From assembly GCA_030430875.1 (NCBI GenBank), contig JAUIKI010000054.1, positions 1-8,050 of the forward strand: a stretch of 8,050 nucleotides of DNA. The letters run 5' to 3'. The translations under genes were made by a program, and so were the position numbers. A model generated the notes under the pieces. It was not told the origin of the DNA, ran no database searches, and worked only from the letters and a program-made list of their open reading frames with translations. Below are positions 7,801 through 8,050 of this stretch, piece after piece. Position 1 is the stretch's first letter; every line of letters begins with the position of its first letter. This DNA is from Gammaproteobacteria bacterium. GTDB lineage: Bacteria > Pseudomonadota > Gammaproteobacteria > Pseudomonadales > JAUIKI01.

Positions 7801-8050
7801 AGATGACTCGTTTTTGTTTAGGTGCAGTAAGTCATTCGCATCTAAATCTTGTATAGCTTGTTGCAAGGAAGCTTCTTGATAATCTAAACTTAAAGGCGGG
7901 CTAAGATGAGCTTTATTTTGGTAAAAAGCTATAGCTTGAATAGATATTAATAAGCTATAGCGATTATTCTTTTGATATTTTAAATCTAACGAACAAACTG
8001 GTCTTGGATTGTCATCTAATTTAGAAAAGTGATGGAACATGATAATGCGT
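1837..8050 (-). CDS. Fused TcB-TcC (TcdB/TccC-like) Tc toxin cocoon protein with Rhs repeats, 5' partial
   Basis: In Tc toxins, TcB and TcC form a hollow shell that stores and self-cleaves a toxic C-terminus, which the TcA pore then injects into target cells. Here both halves are one chain. Residues are numbered from the Met at 8040. Six beta-propeller blade motifs lie at 83-366. TcdB middle regions follow at about 240-600, with the conserved RYAYHDGYYD and REFRGF at 451-469. TcB-like sequence continues to about 1088. TcC-like sequence starts near 1090, with Rhs/YD motifs such as YDALGR at 1179 and FDALGR at 1296. The Rhs core ends in DPSG at 1741-1744, and an unrecognised variable tail fills 1745-2067. 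The stop is TAA. The frame is open to the window edge (codons for R-I-I precede the Met), and RIIMFHHF resembles an internal TcB segment, so the true start and the SpvB-like domain lie outside. No signal peptide is visible, as expected for an internal position. Confidence 0.95.
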   Translation of the reverse strand, partial: RIIMFHHFSKLDDNPRPVCSLDLKYQKNNRYSLLISIQAIAFYQNKAHLSPPLSLDYQEASLQQAIQDLDANDLLHLNKNESSQWIDLWGQALPGLLVQKENAWYYAENKGKGRLAALTQILSKPNALSIKQGRSQIADIDNDGKYELLCFSENEARYFKCASSKSQSQNCWSHGYQLNEMPHIDWQDPQLRWIDLTGDGFSDLLISKEDQLIWIEGKGGKGFGEWHQQYQSLDEKQGPKFLFADEAQSIHLADMSGDGLSDIVRVRNGEICYWPNLGYGHFGGKVSMANAPVFDYEELFDSKRLRLGDIDGTGTTDILYIGREGCDLYYNESGNAFSEPQSLDVLPNYSTPNDCRLIDLLGNGCCCLLWSYDSGSGKRFRYIDLLSSQKPFLLKKSINNRGSETEYFYRSSTEDFIRDSESNKHWQNQLSFPVHVVSHMITRDLISNTELCTRYAYHDGYYDSSDREFRGFAWVEQWDTEKFAIEKQNSSSFIAASHTKTWFHTGAFLLEEHLKKHFYQGDMHAYSMPTSYFLNCDKQDTETLREAYRSLKGCQIRQEIYADDGNPHPYTVSQSRYQIKPLQQRMGAHCASFFCSALESIQYHYERNPEDPRIDHNFILDTDEFGYTRIQAKVVYPRRKSIAKRLLQQKNMHIAIENIDYHHINSSDFCLGIITTQKNYQLLNINTSHDYFSIEELQSIWKDQSTNKIPTAEKQYYYWNKEQSEMLPVGQSSILALIHHTKSLALTKEQILSVYENKVSHQQLIDYGYQLDQQAYWSVSEKHYYLTADQFCLPIKTVDPFGVKEEIIYDQYDFCVVKHCDSVGNQNSVEIDYRTLEPWRHIDINDNYSEILTDAWGRVVAMSCYGIEEGENRGDLPITEYQTIPATLEAVITAPQEYLQGASAYFYYDDKAWEERAEPLSSLSIQRASHVSDLSGNEASEVVVGLNYYDGFSRNLQSKTIVEAGPALLRNKNGQLTKDNNDELISDYVERRYLVSGRVLYNNKQKPIQEFEPFYSSTFDYEKDDELKYYGISSTLYYDPLLREIRKDSPDGFFERVEFNAWYSSQFDANDTLLESVAYQKNAKAFKEILTHANTPNISHLDSLGRSVEEWVYDEADKIPLISQTHYDHYGNISHHIDARQVKLNKTRKANKQIANFQYIYDLLGNKIATQSMDSGISLQLYDALGRVRESWDSDDMHHSMSYDLFGRLEHVYCTLDKKIHLLQKFVYGETVPDASTYNLNGQLYRHYDNAGLKEMPSYSFKAEPKKSMITLRENYRDTVNWNEEVTLSQESFVKEMAFDALGRLTKEKATDNSTIFPQYHQSGQLKGINVKLANHKKAQSFVKSIQYNAKGQREQIEYGNGTTTYYQYDEKNFRLVKLLTVRQSDQKRIQDISYRYDPIGNILEIKDNSHESAFNKNKKIDPSMRFAYDALYRLTQATGREHEANTAIECWASSSVSINDAKKLHPYQRQYQYDDAGNLTQIQHQGFKPFKLNLSVSVQSNRAVLKTGGNTNPEEYYDVSGNLTQLANIPKLHWNESNQLKKVDLVVRDGAENDAEYYVYDASGQRIRKVWERWLENNTICEIEEKIYLGSCEIKRCYRIKDNEKKIIESRYSLHVMDDQKRIALVHSWENDQQKLPKIHYQYSNHLDSASLELNQKAQLISYEEYYPYGGTSLLTGEKAKEVKLRDYRYTAKERDSSTGLYYHGQRYYIPWLGRWLNPDPTGPVDGFNLYAYCNGNPILFSDPSGTRKEQGDTISLVDINFGKDGVQADFLSPPELSKQGFLAFDAASREYGAVQLGYSLQDKLTLNLWSGKQGYDEAKNAEGYLLEDTNLQKKIDIELESTRQQHGGKAPYSKQKPVFEKYSAKLVQNQALKRGSVASHGLDTHDNPQQTIQSKTEYPTLRKWGALLGTASMVSGALGVYVASEIENPLVKYSGIGIGIAESIGGAAYATGSFMFKSAAGQAGALASGSMASKLLGVGGKLSGVAGASAGVLFSSHYAYQAYQDNDTYSLVSHTLGALGSAALLATFAFGLPAAASIFAISALAISFSMSLIDGIARYMYPKHFLEN
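1840..2808 (-). other. Unrecognised C-terminal variable (toxin) region of the Tc cocoon protein
   Basis: Residues 1745-2067, the expected cargo released after self-cleavage. I recognise no known TcC toxin type such as ADP-ribosyltransferase or deamidase, and see no catalytic motif. It splits in two: a polar part (1745-1900) with several beta-like stretches and a charged helical patch, and a hydrophobic part (1904-2053). There is no cysteine in the whole region, although the shell has many. By hand count Lys+Arg and Asp+Glu are nearly balanced (about 27 and 28). The function is unknown; a membrane-inserting toxin is one possibility. Confidence 0.75.
1882..2331 (-). other. Gly/Ala-rich hydrophobic stretch, candidate membrane-active segment
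   Basis: Residues 1904-2053. Small-residue hydrophobic runs lie at 1904-1922 (GALLGTASMVSGALGVYVA), 1933-1955 and 1967-1993, rich in GxxxG-like spacing. A long pair at 2013-2050 is broken by Gly-Leu-Pro at 2030-2032, which could form a helical hairpin. An amphipathic segment (HYAYQAYQDNDTYSLVSHTL, 1996-2015) precedes the hairpin. This resembles hydrophobic hairpins of pore formers or glycine-zipper segments in polymorphic toxins, by pattern only. Confidence 0.6.
2809..3120 (-). other. Rhs-associated core with self-cleavage segment
   Basis: Residues 1641-1744. Visible landmarks are YEEYYPYGGT (1661), YTAKERDSSTGLYYHGQRYY (1688-1707), LGRWLNPDPTG (1711) and NLYAYCNGNP (1727), ending in DPSG (1741-1744). 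In TcC and Rhs proteins this core acts as an aspartyl self-protease that frees the C-terminal toxin inside the shell. Asp1718 in the PDP motif and Asp1724 in VDG are the likely catalytic pair, with Arg1713 nearby; this assignment is from family knowledge. The residue right after DPSG is Thr, whereas many relatives have a hydrophobic residue there. Confidence 0.87.
3121..4773 (-). other. TcC-like Rhs/YD-repeat shell region
   Basis: Residues about 1090-1640 of the fused protein. The segment opens with TPNISHLDSLGRSVEEW, resembling the start of stand-alone TccC proteins, so the fusion point lies near nucleotide 4770-4815. YD-type motifs follow: YDLLGN 1158, YDALGR 1179, YDLFGR 1200, FDALGR 1296, YDPIGN 1394, YDALYR 1426, YDDAGN 1471, YDVSGN 1515, YDASGQ 1558. 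TccC landmarks YNLNGQLYRHYDNAG (about 1235) and EYGNGTTTYYQYDE (about 1355) are also present. In the family these strands spiral into the shell that encloses the toxin. Confidence 0.88.
6943..7794 (-). repeat. Six FG-GAP/VCBS-like blade motifs of the TcB beta-propeller
   Basis: Six related motifs recur about every 49-59 residues: IDLWGQALPGLL (83), ADIDNDGKYELL (135), IDLTGDGFSDLL (191), ADMSGDGLSDIV (250), GDIDGTGTTDIL (306) and IDLLGNGCCCLL (355). The spacing and count fit the six-bladed propeller through which TcB docks on the TcA channel. The second motif has the D-x-D-x-D-G calcium-loop pattern seen in FG-GAP repeats; the first has lost most of its acidic residues. The last contains three consecutive cysteines (362-364), of which one probably matches a cysteine common in this family. 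The repeats are diverged protein repeats, not DNA repeats. Confidence 0.85.

Noticed and set aside
1577..7856. Plus-strand reading frames of 61-102 codons across the window
   Set aside because: All are antisense to the two large genes, have no visible ribosome binding sites or recognisable protein features, and have odd compositions expected of shadow frames.
1..8050. tRNA, rRNA, CRISPR array, insertion sequence or terminator
   Set aside because: The window is almost fully coding; I saw no direct-repeat array, inverted-repeat ends, cloverleaf-like sequence or hairpin followed by a T run.

Overview
The window is AT-rich bacterial DNA almost completely filled by two large genes on the minus strand, read right to left as a short operon. 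No gene on the plus strand is convincing. Both genes run off the window: the first lacks its 5' end (right edge) and the second lacks its 3' end (left edge).

Right and centre (8050 to 1837): a Tc-toxin (ABC toxin) cocoon protein in which the TcB-like and TcC-like halves are fused in one chain of at least 2067 residues. In order it shows six beta-propeller blade motifs, the TcdB middle regions, a TcB/TcC junction near residue 1090, Rhs/YD repeats, an Rhs core ending in the self-cleavage segment (PDPxG...DPSG), and a C-terminal variable region of about 323 residues that I do not recognise. The second half of that variable region is a cysteine-free, Gly/Ala-rich hydrophobic stretch that looks membrane-active rather than enzymatic. 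The ATG at 8040 is very probably internal: the frame is open to the edge, the SpvB-like N-terminal domain is missing, and the residues around that Met match a conserved mid-TcB segment.

Left (1789 to 1): after a 47-base gap with no terminator and with a good AGGAG ribosome binding site, an open frame of 596 codons begins at 1789 and stays open to base 1. Its product starts with about seven LGFP-type repeats, followed by two transthyretin-like/carboxypeptidase-regulatory-like beta domains and a Lys-Glu linker encoded by a hexanucleotide repeat. Similar regulatory-like domains occur in large TcA-like proteins, so this may be the N-terminus of an unusual Tc partner, but the window ends before any pore-forming part could be seen.

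How they may work together (inference): the first gene would make the cocoon that encloses and releases a toxic C-terminus. The second, co-transcribed, may supply a surface-binding or delivery subunit. No immunity gene sits between them, which suits a Tc toxin aimed at eukaryotic cells better than an interbacterial Rhs toxin.

Organism: the low GC, the close TcB/TcC resemblance and the gene style suggest an AT-rich Gram-negative bacterium, perhaps a gammaproteobacterium associated with invertebrates, protists or other eukaryotic hosts. This is a weak inference.
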